A stretch of 40,197 bases of DNA from Blautia sp. (GCA_023664455.1 JAMPFM010000024.1:1-40197), one strand, 5' to 3'. Positions 1 to 7,443 are shown, counted from the first letter of the stretch. Notes: a model not told the origin generated them from the sequence alone. Numbers and translations: made by a program.

Positions 1-25
1 CTAAGTGCCGGCGTTTTTCAAGGAC

Positions 26-120
26 CTTCGTGGGATTTCTATCTGTCCTGCCGGTCTATGTTAAGGAGCTGACTGAAAATTGATTTCCGTGCGGTAGGGC
101 AGACATGAATCCCGCGAAGG
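26..120. repeat. Long imperfect inverted repeat upstream of the repair genes
   Basis: Positions 26-55 and 92-120 are imperfect reverse complements of about 29 bp (outer arms CCTTCGTGGGATTTC and GAATCCCGCGAAGG), separated by about 36 nt. An RNA from either strand could fold into a long hairpin. It is not followed by a clear T tract on the + strand, so it is not an obvious terminator. It could be a small palindromic repeat element or the structured 3' end of an upstream transcript. No upstream gene can be identified: bases 1-72 are open in more than one frame but show no recognisable motif. Confidence 0.5.
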
Positions 121-136
121 CGCACAATAATAAAAC

Positions 137-150
137 AGAACAAATGTTCT
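137..150. promoter_or_regulatory. LexA (SOS) box 1
   Basis: AGAACAAATGTTCT fits the Firmicutes LexA/DinR consensus GAAC-RNRY-GTTC in every defined position. It lies just upstream of the -35 element of the radical SAM gene, where a bound repressor would hinder RNA polymerase. A second, one-mismatch site lies 62 bp downstream. Confidence 0.75.
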
Positions 151-158
151 AAAAAGTA

Positions 159-187
159 TTGCATCAAACTTAAAAGTGTGATAGGAT
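159..187 (+). promoter_or_regulatory. Promoter of the radical SAM/DUF4130 genes
   Basis: A -35 hexamer TTGCAT (159-164) and a -10 hexamer TAGGAT (182-187) are separated by exactly 17 bp. The predicted start point is near 194. It sits between two LexA-like boxes, which suggests repression except during DNA damage. Confidence 0.6.
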
Positions 188-198
188 AGTTTTATATC

Positions 199-212
199 AA
201 AACATATGTTCT
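199..212. promoter_or_regulatory. LexA (SOS) box 2
   Basis: AAAACATATGTTCT matches GAAC-RNRY-GTTC with one mismatch (AAAC for GAAC). It lies immediately after the predicted transcription start, a common position for LexA operators. Together with box 1 it brackets the promoter. Confidence 0.6.
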
Positions 213-237
213 GCATGAAATGGGAAGGAGGGATAGC

Positions 238-1584
238 TTGGAGCTGAAACTTACATCGGGGATGTCTATTATGGATAAATTGAATATTTTGGCGGATGCG
301 GCTAAATATGATGTTTCGTGCAGCTCCAGCGGTTCTTCCAGGAGAGGGGACGGGCAGGGGATGGGGAATACTCTGAAGGCGGGGCTTTGTCATAGTTTTG
401 CAGCGGATGGGCGTTGTATTTCCCTGTTGAAGATTTTATTTACGAATGAATGCATTTTTGACTGTAAATATTGTATGAACAGGCGGTCTAATGATGTACC
501 GAGGGCTTCTTTTACGCCGGATGAGGTCTGCGAGCTGACGATGGAGTTTTACCGGCGCAATTATATCGAGGGCTTGTTTTTAAGCTCCGGTATTTTATAC
601 AATCCTGATTATACGATGGAGCTGATTTGTCAGACGCTTTATAAACTGCGCACGATACACCGTTTTCAGGGATATATCCATGTGAAAGCCATTCCGGGGG
701 CCGACCCTGTGCTGATACAGAAAGCGGGATTTCTGGCGGATAGGATGAGCGTCAATCTGGAATTGGCGACGGCGGATGGACTGCGCGCCTTGGCGCCCAA
801 TAAGCATCGGAAGAATATTTTACGACCGATGAAACAGATTCAGAATCAGATTGAAGTCAATAAGGAAGAATTGACGCTGTACCGGAATGCCCCCCATTTT
901 TGTGAGGCGGGGCAGTCTACGCAGATGATTATTGGCGCGCTGCCGGAGAGCGATTACCAGATTATGGCGGTGGCGGAAAGTTTGTATCAGAAATTCTCTT
1001 TGAAAAGGGTTTATTATTCCGCTTTTGTCAATGTCAATGAAGAGAAGGATTTGCCCGCGCTGCCGGGCGGACCGCCGCTTTTGCGGGAACATCGCTTATA
1101 TCAGGCGGACTGGCTGCTTCGTTACTATGATTTTACGGTAGAAGAGCTGCTGACGGAGGATAGACCCAATTTTAATATGATGATTGACCCGAAAGCGGAT
1201 TGGGCGGTCAGGCATTTGGAGCTGTTTCCGGTGGAAATTAACAGGGCGGATTATCATCTTTTACTCCGTATCCCCGGAATTGGTGTAAAAAGCGCGAAGC
1301 GGATTGTCAGGGCGAGGCGGTTTGGAAATTTGACGTTTGAGGATTTGAAGAAAATGGGCGTCGTATTGAAGCGGGCTTTATATTTCATTACTTGCAACGG
1401 AAAAATGATGTATCCGACGAAAATAGAAGAAAACTACATCGTTAGAAATCTGACCTATCAGAACCGGAAATCCGGGAAAGAGACGCTTGCCTTTGCGGCG
1501 GGTCAAATGCAGTATGAGCAGTTGTCACTGTTTGATGAGACGATTGTTTCAGCGGATTGTGCGGGTGGGGGAGTGTATAAGTAA
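238..1584 (+). CDS. Putative DNA modification/repair radical SAM protein
   Basis: This is a 448-residue radical SAM protein. A CX3CX2C motif (Cys72, Cys76, Cys79; E-C-IFD-C-KY-C) should bind the [4Fe-4S] cluster that cleaves S-adenosylmethionine. A helix-hairpin-helix DNA-binding segment lies near residues 340-395 (IPGIGVKSAKRIV). This architecture, next to a DUF4130 gene, matches the family annotated as putative DNA modification/repair radical SAM protein (TIGR03916), whose substrate is unknown. The TTG at 238 is chosen as start because AAGGAGGG at 225-232 sits 6 nt upstream; the in-frame ATG at 220 lies upstream of this site, so it would not be served by it. ATGs at 262 and 271 are alternatives. 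Two LexA boxes imply SOS control. The DUF4130 gene follows after about 116 bp and is probably its partner. Confidence 0.88.
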   Translation: MELKLTSGMSIMDKLNILADAAKYDVSCSSSGSSRRGDGQGMGNTLKAGLCHSFAADGRCISLLKILFTNECIFDCKYCMNRRSNDVPRASFTPDEVCELTMEFYRRNYIEGLFLSSGILYNPDYTMELICQTLYKLRTIHRFQGYIHVKAIPGADPVLIQKAGFLADRMSVNLELATADGLRALAPNKHRKNILRPMKQIQNQIEVNKEELTLYRNAPHFCEAGQSTQMIIGALPESDYQIMAVAESLYQKFSLKRVYYSAFVNVNEEKDLPALPGGPPLLREHRLYQADWLLRYYDFTVEELLTEDRPNFNMMIDPKADWAVRHLELFPVEINRADYHLLLRIPGIGVKSAKRIVRARRFGNLTFEDLKKMGVVLKRALYFITCNGKMMYPTKIEENYIVRNLTYQNRKSGKETLAFAAGQMQYEQLSLFDETIVSADCAGGGVYK

Positions 1585-1700
1585 ATGTGTTTTTAACAGG
1601 CTGGCAATTGGAGGAAGGCAATGGAATGAAACAATGGTCTGTAACGATGGTATTGCAGGATATAGATGCAGGGTAAAGGAAAGCAGAGGGGTGCAGGATA

Positions 1701-2477
1701 ATGACGACAGAAAAATATCTGATTTGCGAAGATTCCCTGGAAGGTGTTTTTACGGGGATTTATGAGGCTTATGCTCTTAGGGAGGGGCATGGGCATATTC
1801 ATCTGCAAATCAGCGAGGAAGAAAATCTCAGACTATTTGCCCAGTATTTGTATATTGCGCCGGATTTTGTGAAGACTAAGAAAGTAACAGAGACGCTGCT
1901 GAGGCGGCTGGGTGAGGAAGTTTATCTGGATATCTGCCGGGCGCTGGCGACGGAAGAAGCGGATAAGGGGGAAGCTGTATACCGGACAGTCGTGGACGGC
2001 ATTACGCAGGGAAGCGGCAGAAAAGTTTTAGGGCATCTTACGAATCCTTATGTGGAGCGGGTCTTTCGCATGGCAAGGACTACGGCGAACGAAGTCCATC
2101 GTATGATGGAGTTTATCAGATTTCAGGAACTGGAACGGGGCGTTTTGTTTTCCAGAATCGCTCCGGGGTGCAATGTGATGCCCTTTATCATGCCCCATTT
2201 TGCGGACAGACTGCCCAGAGAAGATTTTCTGATCTATGATGAGAAGCGGAACCTATACGGTGTGCATCCCGCTGGAAAAGAGTGGTATCTGGTGTCGGAT
2301 ACAGGCGAACTGGCGGAGGGAATGTTTCAGATGTCAGAGAAAGAAGAACAATATCAGGAGCTTTTTACCAGATTCTGTAAAACCATTGCCATAAAAGAGC
2401 GTAGGAATGCGAGATTGCAGCAACAAATGCTGCCTTTGAGGTTCCAAGAATATATGGTAGAATTTCAGAAAAAATGA
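1701..2477 (+). CDS. DUF4130 probable DNA metabolism protein
   Basis: This 258-residue protein matches the DUF4130 / TIGR03915 family, annotated as probable DNA metabolism protein. Recognisable features are the start ...YLICEDSLEGVFTGIYEAY, the central HLTNPYVERVFRMART segment with NEVHRMMEFIRF, and the HFADRLPREDFLIYDEKR region. In many bacteria the same domain is encoded next to, or fused with, a uracil-DNA-glycosylase-like domain and beside the radical SAM protein found here, so the two gene products probably act together on DNA. The biochemical activity is not known. The start is ATG 1701, preceded by a weak GAGGGG site. The 116-bp gap after the radical SAM gene holds only very short reading frames. 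No terminator is evident immediately downstream. Confidence 0.85.
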   Translation: MTTEKYLICEDSLEGVFTGIYEAYALREGHGHIHLQISEEENLRLFAQYLYIAPDFVKTKKVTETLLRRLGEEVYLDICRALATEEADKGEAVYRTVVDGITQGSGRKVLGHLTNPYVERVFRMARTTANEVHRMMEFIRFQELERGVLFSRIAPGCNVMPFIMPHFADRLPREDFLIYDEKRNLYGVHPAGKEWYLVSDTGELAEGMFQMSEKEEQYQELFTRFCKTIAIKERRNARLQQQMLPLRFQEYMVEFQKK

Positions 2478-2615
2478 AAAAAATGCGATTTACTCAGATA
2501 AAGCGCTAAAGCAATAATAGGCAAATTTGACAAAGAAAAATTGGAAAGAGACAAAGAGCTGCCCAAAATGTAAAAAAAGGGAAAATTGTCTGTTTTCGGG
2601 GACAATAATTTGCTC

Positions 2616-2643
2616 TTTACAAATGAAATAGAAGGGATATAAT
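2616..2643 (+). promoter_or_regulatory. Promoter of the HPr-like gene
   Basis: A -35 TTTACA (2616-2621) and a perfect -10 TATAAT (2638-2643) are spaced by 16 bp. The start point would be near 2650, giving a leader of about 105 nt before the gene at 2755. Confidence 0.6.
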
Positions 2644-2754
2644 ACAAACATAACAAAAGGTTTTAAGCGTATACATACTATTTCCTGCAAAGAAAACGTT
2701 TTCTTGGCGGATAGTATCACACAACACACACAACTCACAGAAAGGAAGGTGTTT

Positions 2755-2985
2755 ATGATGTTGCAACGCAAAATTAAGTTGAGGCCCGATGAAGCAAAGG
2801 ATTTTGTGGCGGCTGCTACGCGGTGTTTGTTTGATGTAGATATTTCTTACAACAGTTTCATAGTAGATGCCAAGTCCATTCTCGGTGTATTAGGATTGAA
2901 TTTTGACCAGGTGCTGACTGTTTCCTATAACGGGCATGACGAAGATTTTGAGAAGTATCTTCAGAAGTTCGCTGTAGCGTGCTAA
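2755..2985 (+). CDS. HPr-like protein lacking the phosphorylatable histidine
   Basis: This 76-residue protein has the size and pattern of the phosphotransferase-system carrier HPr, including an AKSILGVLGL segment that aligns with the region around regulatory Ser46 and a C-terminal YNGHDEDFEKYLQKF. The usual LHARPA active-site loop is replaced by LRPDEA, so the catalytic His15 is absent while the Ser46-equivalent serine is kept. It cannot relay phosphate in the normal way. A regulatory or structural role, for example through HPr kinase, is only an inference. The start at ATG 2755 is chosen for the GGAAGG site 5 nt upstream; ATG 2758 is an alternative. It has its own promoter and is followed by a terminator, so it is monocistronic. 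Confidence 0.75.
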   Translation: MMLQRKIKLRPDEAKDFVAAATRCLFDVDISYNSFIVDAKSILGVLGLNFDQVLTVSYNGHDEDFEKYLQKFAVAC

Positions 2986-3011
2986 TAAAATAACAGGTAT
3001 TGTTTATGTAA

Positions 3012-3040
3012 TTGACTCCCTATGCAAGATAGCGTAATAT
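3012..3040 (+). promoter_or_regulatory. Helicase promoter overlapping the terminator
   Basis: TTGACT (3012-3017) and TAATAT (3035-3040) are separated by 17 bp. They lie within the hairpin that terminates the HPr-like gene. This is the best promoter candidate for the helicase gene starting at 3086, because the terminator leaves only about 26 bp before that start. Confidence 0.5.
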
Positions 3041-3059
3041 CTTGGTAGGGAGTATTTTT
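3015..3059 (+). terminator. Rho-independent terminator after the HPr-like gene
   Basis: ACTCCCTA (3015-3022) pairs with TAGGGAGT (3046-3053), with an inner AAGATA/TATCTT pairing, followed by a T-rich run. This is a classic stem-loop plus U tract 30 bp after the stop codon. Confidence 0.8.
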
Positions 3060-3085
3060 ATATTTGTTTAGAGAGGAAACCACAC

Positions 3086-5512
3086 ATGGAAATTCGGATT
3101 TCTGTCAGGGCTTTGGTAGAGTTCATTTTACGCTCCGGCAATATCGACAACCGCAGGGCGGCGGCGCCCGCGGACGCGATGCAGGAAGGCGGACGGATTC
3201 ATAGAATGATTCAGAAACGCATGGGTGCAGGATATCATGCGGAAGTAGGGCTGCGCTATCTTTATCCTACGAAACAGTACGATATTGTCATCGAGGGGCG
3301 CGCCGACGGGATAATTTTAGATTCACTGGACGACATTACCGCAACGATTGATGAAATCAAGGGAACCTACCATGATTTGGCGAAAATGAACCAGGCGGTT
3401 CCCGTGCATCTGGCGCAGGCGAAATGCTATGCGTACATTTACGCGGTACAGAACCATTTGCGCACGATTCGCGTCCGCATGACCTACTGCCATCTGGAAA
3501 AGGGGGGAGTTACCAGCTTAACGGAAGGGGAAATCCGCTATTTTCATTATGATTATACCTTAGAAGAGCTTGGGGAATGGTTTGAAGGGCTGATGGAGCA
3601 GTACCGGAAATGGGCGGACTATAGTTTTGAATGGAATGGGGTGCGACAGGCTTCTATTAAAGCGCTTTCCTTTCCGTTTGCATACAGGGAGGGGCAGAAA
3701 GAGCTGGCTACCTATGTCTACCGGACGATTTACCACAAGCGGAAACTGTTCATCGAGGCACCGACCGGGGTGGGGAAGACGATTTCCACCGTATTTCCAG
3801 CGGTGAAGGCGATGGGCGAAGGATTGGTAGAAAAAGTTTTTTATCTGACGGCGAAAACCATTACCAGAACCGTGGCGGAAGATACATTCCAACTGTTACG
3901 GAATCAGGGGCTGCGCTTTAAAACCGTGGTTTTGACGGCGAAGGATAAGATTTGTTTCTTAGAAGATACGGAATGTAACCCGGAGGCATGTCCTTACGCG
4001 AAAGGGCATTACGACAGGGTCAATGATGCCATCTACGATTTACTGACGAAAGAAGAGGGTTTTTATAGGGAAAAAATAGAAGAGTATGCAGGAAAGCACA
4101 TGGTCTGTCCTTTCGAGATGTGCCTCGATCTGAGTCTTTTTGCGGACGCGGTTATCTGCGATTACAATTATGTCTTTGATCCCCATGTGTATCTGAAACG
4201 TTTTTTTGCGGATGGAAGCAGGAAAGAATATTTGTTTCTAATCGACGAGGCGCATAATCTGGTAGAGCGCGGCAGGGAAATGTACAGCGCCGTCTTATGC
4301 AAAGAGGACTTTCTGGAATGGAAAAAGCGGATAAAGCCCTATTCGCCGGGCTTAGAGAAAAAATTTGAGAAATGCAATAAGGAGCTGCTTGCGCTGAAAA
4401 GGGAATGCGTTACTTACAAAGTGGAGGATTCCGTGTCTGCCTTTGCGATGGCGCTTAGCCGCCTGCATTCCGCGCTGGGCGATTATCTGGAAGAGCATGA
4501 GGAAAGCCCTCTGCGGAAGGAGCTTCTGGAATTTTATTTCGAGATATCGCATTTTCTGGGGATGTACGAGCTGATGGATGAAAATTATGTCGCTTACTCC
4601 GAGATAAAAGATAACGGCTGTTTTCTATTGAAACTGTTTTGTGTGAATCCGGCGAAGAATCTCAGGGAGTGCATGATGCGGGGAAGAAGCGTGATTCTTT
4701 TTTCCGCCACGCTGCTGCCGATTCAATATTATAAGACGCTGTTAGGAGCGGACGAGGGGGATTATGAGGTTTATGCGAAGTCCGTCTTTTTGCCGGAAAA
4801 GAGAGGACTGTATATCGGGAGTGATGTAACCAGCAAGTATACAAGACGCAGCGAGATGGAGTATTACAATATTGCAGCCTATATTTATGAGACGGTGAAG
4901 TGCAGGAAGGGAAACTATATGGTTTTCTTTCCATCCCATGCGTTTCTGGGACGGGTGCTTGAAAGTTTTCAGGCGCATTTTGCAGCAGAGGATATAGAGT
5001 GCGTCGTACAGCAGGATTATATGGATGAGCGCGCAAGGGAAGCGTTTCTCTACCGGTTTGTGGGAAACGAACAGTGCGATTTCTCGGAAGTAATCCAGAT
5101 GGATATCGAGGTGGAAGAGGATAAAACGCTGCTGGGCTTCTGCGTAATGGGCGGAATTTTCAGTGAAGGCATTGACTTAAAAAGCGATAGTCTGATCGGC
5201 GCGATTATCGTGGGGACGGGGCTGCCCCAGGTGTGCAATGAGCGGGAAATCCTCAAAAACTATTTTGACGGCTGGGGGGAAAACGGCTTTGATTACGCTT
5301 ACCGGTATCCGGGGATGAACAAAGTGCTGCAGGCTGCGGGGCGCGTGATTAGGACTGCGGAAGATGTAGGAATCGTCCTGTTATTGGACGAGCGTTTTTT
5401 ACAGTCCGCTTACCGGAAACTATTTCCGCGCGAATGGGATAACTTTGAAGTAGTCACCACGAAGCAGATTTCTGAAAAGGTGAATGGGTTTTGGGAAAAG
5501 TGGAATGAATAA
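3086..5512 (+). CDS. PD-(D/E)XK nuclease / Fe-S DNA helicase (DinG/Rad3 type)
   Basis: This 808-residue superfamily 2 helicase is probably involved in DNA repair. Residues 1-140 resemble a PD-(D/E)XK nuclease domain (EGRADGII, then IDEIKGTY and a QAKCYAYIYA helix). The helicase core has Walker A APTGVGKT (Lys231), a DEAH box (residues 387-390) and motif VI QAAGRVIRT near the C-terminus. Between Walker A and DEAH lie Cys290, 297, 302, 341 and 346, four of which probably hold a [4Fe-4S] cluster as in XPD and DinG. The nuclease-plus-helicase layout resembles a Cas4-DinG fusion in one chain. ATG 3086 follows an AGAGGAAA site. The nuclease role is inferred from motif spacing only. Confidence 0.85.
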   Translation: MEIRISVRALVEFILRSGNIDNRRAAAPADAMQEGGRIHRMIQKRMGAGYHAEVGLRYLYPTKQYDIVIEGRADGIILDSLDDITATIDEIKGTYHDLAKMNQAVPVHLAQAKCYAYIYAVQNHLRTIRVRMTYCHLEKGGVTSLTEGEIRYFHYDYTLEELGEWFEGLMEQYRKWADYSFEWNGVRQASIKALSFPFAYREGQKELATYVYRTIYHKRKLFIEAPTGVGKTISTVFPAVKAMGEGLVEKVFYLTAKTITRTVAEDTFQLLRNQGLRFKTVVLTAKDKICFLEDTECNPEACPYAKGHYDRVNDAIYDLLTKEEGFYREKIEEYAGKHMVCPFEMCLDLSLFADAVICDYNYVFDPHVYLKRFFADGSRKEYLFLIDEAHNLVERGREMYSAVLCKEDFLEWKKRIKPYSPGLEKKFEKCNKELLALKRECVTYKVEDSVSAFAMALSRLHSALGDYLEEHEESPLRKELLEFYFEISHFLGMYELMDENYVAYSEIKDNGCFLLKLFCVNPAKNLRECMMRGRSVILFSATLLPIQYYKTLLGADEGDYEVYAKSVFLPEKRGLYIGSDVTSKYTRRSEMEYYNIAAYIYETVKCRKGNYMVFFPSHAFLGRVLESFQAHFAAEDIECVVQQDYMDERAREAFLYRFVGNEQCDFSEVIQMDIEVEEDKTLLGFCVMGGIFSEGIDLKSDSLIGAIIVGTGLPQVCNEREILKNYFDGWGENGFDYAYRYPGMNKVLQAAGRVIRTAEDVGIVLLLDERFLQSAYRKLFPREWDNFEVVTTKQISEKVNGFWEKWNE

Positions 5513-5598
5513 CACCTGCCATCGGAAAAATGTATAACAGTTGGTTTCTATTTGCGAATTTCAATGGAATCTGATGAATTGTCACACAATGATTGGCA

Positions 5599-5616
5599 TG
5601 TCATAAATTTATGACA
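5599..5616. promoter_or_regulatory. Perfect 18-bp palindrome
   Basis: TGTCATAAATTTATGACA is a perfect palindrome, typical of a homodimeric regulator operator. The octamer GCATGTCA occurs at its left edge and again shortly downstream. No cognate regulator can be named. Confidence 0.5.
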
Positions 5617-5627
5617 CGCATGTCAAC

Positions 5628-5710
5628 TGTGGATAACTTAGTGGAAATTGGGGATTTCTCACCTGTTTTTCTGGTTTTTCAACAAAAATGTCAGAAATAA
5701 ATGTGGAAAA
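5628..5710 (-). promoter_or_regulatory. Two DnaA-box-like sites
   Basis: TGTGGATAA (5628-5636) is the exact complement of the canonical DnaA box TTATCCACA. TGTGGAAAA (5702-5710) is the complement of TTTTCCACA, which also fits TTWTNCACA. Both face the same way, 74 bp apart, in AT-rich DNA. No dnaA or dnaN gene is nearby, so this is not shown to be an origin. Confidence 0.4.
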
Positions 5711-5795
5711 GTCAGTCAATCAGATTTAAGAAGTCAAAAAAGTACTCTTCTGGTCAATATGAAATTTAAAGCCACAATCTAAAGCAAACCAACGT

Positions 5796-5818
5796 GGAAG
5801 AATGCAAAACATTCTTCC
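5796..5818. other. Perfect 9-bp stem-loop
   Basis: GGAAGAATG (5796-5804) and CATTCTTCC (5810-5818) form a perfect stem with a CAAAA loop, just before the tandem repeats. No T tract follows on the + strand, so a role as operator or RNA structure is as likely as termination. Confidence 0.5.
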
Positions 5819-5820
5819 CA

Positions 5821-5924
5821 AGATAATTGCGCGAGCAATTTTCTTGTAGATAATTGCTGGCGATTTTTTTGTAGATAATTGCTGGCGATTTTTTTGTAGA
5901 TAATTGCGCAAGCAATTTTCTTGT
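5821..5924. repeat. Four tandem 25-27-bp repeats (AGATAATTGC units)
   Basis: Units at 5821-5847, 5848-5872, 5873-5897 and 5898-5924 each begin AGATAATTGC and end in a T-rich run plus TTGT. The two outer units carry a palindrome (AATTGC-GCGA-GCAATT at 5825-5840 and AATTGC-GCAA-GCAATT at 5902-5917); the two inner units are identical to each other and lack it. Unit 4 overlaps the GH13 promoter. A related sequence occurs at 8677-8697. Confidence 0.75.
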
Positions 5925-5932
5925 GATACAAT
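5904..5932 (+). promoter_or_regulatory. Promoter of the GH13 gene
   Basis: TTGCGC (5904-5909) and TACAAT (5927-5932) are spaced by 17 bp. The -35 element lies inside the palindrome of repeat unit 4, so a protein bound to that palindrome would compete with RNA polymerase. Confidence 0.5.
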
Positions 5933-6011
5933 AGCAGAGGTAAAAAAATAGTGGCAGCATACATAAAAAATAAAAATAACGGCTGTCGGGAAATAGAAGG
6001 AGAAAAGTGCA

Positions 6012-7322
6012 ATGTGGGCATATGAAAGTGTTTTTTATCAAATATATCCGTTAGGATTCTGCGGGGCGCCATTTGAGAATGACGGCGTACAGGAATCCCG
6101 GATTCTGAAAGTCATCGACTGGATTCCTCATATGAAGGAGCTGGGAATCAATGCGATTTATTTTTCACCGGTATTTGAATCCGACACGCATGGATATAAC
6201 ACGAGGGATTATCATAAGATAGACTGCCGTCTCGGAACGAATGCGGATTTTGCCAAAGTCTGCAAAACGCTGCATGAGAACGGTATCAAGGTGATATTAG
6301 ACGGCGTGTTCAATCATGTGGGCAGGGGATTCTGGGCGTTTCAGGACGTATTGCAGAAAAGATGGGATTCTCCTTATAAAGACTGGTTCCGTATCAGTTT
6401 CGACGGAAATTCCAATTATAACGATGGTCTCTGGTATGAAGGCTGGGAAGGCAATTATGATTTGGTCAAGCTGAATCTGCGTCATGAAGATGTTATCAAC
6501 CATATTCTGGACAGTGTGAAAGGCTGGGTAGAGGAATTTGATATCGATGGGCTGCGTCTGGACGTGGCGTATTGTCTGGATAAAGATTTCCTGCGCAGGC
6601 TCCGCGGTTTCTGCAACGGGCTGAAACCGGATTTCTATCTCCTGGGGGAAACGCTGCACGGGGACTATAATCAGTGGATGAATGAGGAAATGCTGCATTC
6701 CGTTACCAATTATGAGTGCTATAAGGGATTGTTTTCCAGTTTTAACAGTATGAATATGTTTGAAATCGTCCATTCCCTGCTGCGCCAGTTCGGACCGGAA
6801 AACTGGACATTATATAGAGGAAAACATATGTTATCTTTTGTGGATAACCATGACGTGACGAGGGTAGCGAGTATCCTGACGAATGAGAAGCATCTGCCGC
6901 TCATCTATGCGCTCTGCTTTGGTATGCCGGGGATTCCCTGCGTTTACTATGGCAGCGAATGGGGCGCGAAGGCACATAAGAGCGAAGGCGACCCGGCGCT
7001 GAGGGCATGTTTCGGGAAACCGGAATGGAATGAATTATGCGACTTCATCCATGCGCTGGCGGAAGCGAAGAAAAATTCCGAAGCCCTGAATTACGGCGCA
7101 TTCCGCTCTGTGCTGCTGACCAACAAGCAGTGTATCTTTGAGAGAAAGACGGATAACGAGCGTGTCCTGGTGGCAATCAATGCGGATGGCGAGAGCTATA
7201 CGGCGCATTTTGACGCGGGCTGCGGCACGGCGGTGGATTTAATCAGTGGAAAAGACCATGACTTCGGCGCGGGAAGCGAACTGCCGCCCTACAGCGCATA
7301 TTTCTGGAAGATGGAGCGGTAG
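6012..7322 (+). CDS. GH13 alpha-amylase-family glycosidase
   Basis: This 436-residue protein has all four conserved GH13 regions: DGVFNH; GLRLDVAY with the nucleophile Asp184; GET with the acid/base Glu213; and FVDNHD with the transition-state Asp278. It has no signal peptide, so it probably acts in the cytoplasm on maltodextrins, cyclodextrins or related alpha-glucans; the family includes cyclomaltodextrinases and maltogenic amylases. At 436 residues it lacks the extra N-terminal domain of typical neopullulanases. The exact substrate cannot be read from sequence. The start ATG 6012 has an AGAAGGAG site upstream. It is transcribed alone, convergent with the SGNH lipoprotein gene, and lies close to a maltose-type binding protein gene. 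Confidence 0.88.
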   Translation: MWAYESVFYQIYPLGFCGAPFENDGVQESRILKVIDWIPHMKELGINAIYFSPVFESDTHGYNTRDYHKIDCRLGTNADFAKVCKTLHENGIKVILDGVFNHVGRGFWAFQDVLQKRWDSPYKDWFRISFDGNSNYNDGLWYEGWEGNYDLVKLNLRHEDVINHILDSVKGWVEEFDIDGLRLDVAYCLDKDFLRRLRGFCNGLKPDFYLLGETLHGDYNQWMNEEMLHSVTNYECYKGLFSSFNSMNMFEIVHSLLRQFGPENWTLYRGKHMLSFVDNHDVTRVASILTNEKHLPLIYALCFGMPGIPCVYYGSEWGAKAHKSEGDPALRACFGKPEWNELCDFIHALAEAKKNSEALNYGAFRSVLLTNKQCIFERKTDNERVLVAINADGESYTAHFDAGCGTAVDLISGKDHDFGAGSELPPYSAYFWKMER

Positions 7323-7410
7323 GCAGTCAGTTAAGCGATAGAAAGGTTCGTTAAGCGAGATAGACATTTAAGCAGTGGAAAGATATTTCATAGACAGCTT
7401 ATTTTAAGTA

Positions 7411-7436
7411 TAAGCCGGGGAAAATTCCCCGGCTTA
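7411..7436. terminator. Bidirectional terminator between convergent genes
   Basis: TAAGCCGGGG and CCCCGGCTTA form a perfect 10-bp GC-rich stem around an AAAATT loop. It lies between the stops of the GH13 gene (+) and the SGNH lipoprotein gene (-). The flanking T tracts are weak, so it may act as a shared terminator of moderate strength. Confidence 0.65.
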
Positions 7437-7443
7437 ATCCATG

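Larger units (their letters stand above)
5513..6011. other. 500-bp AT-rich intergenic region
   Basis: No convincing gene is present. The region holds an 18-bp palindrome (5599-5616), two DnaA-box-like sites (5628-5636 and 5702-5710), a 9-bp perfect hairpin (5796-5818), four tandem repeats (5821-5924) and the promoter of the GH13 gene. It is much denser in cis-elements than the other gaps in the window. Confidence 0.7.

Noticed and set aside
1-72. C-terminal end of an upstream gene
   Set aside because: More than one frame is open and none shows a recognisable motif, so no coding call is supported.
1621-1700. Small gene between the radical SAM and DUF4130 genes, preceded by GGAGGAAGG
   Set aside because: The ATG at 1621 opens only a two-codon frame, so no peptide of note is made.
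5628-5710. Chromosomal replication origin
   Set aside because: Only two DnaA-like boxes, and none of dnaA, dnaN, recF, gyrB or rpmH is present nearby.
5821-5924. Possible small CRISPR array
   Set aside because: The units are contiguous with no unique spacers, and no cas genes are near; it is a tandem repeat.
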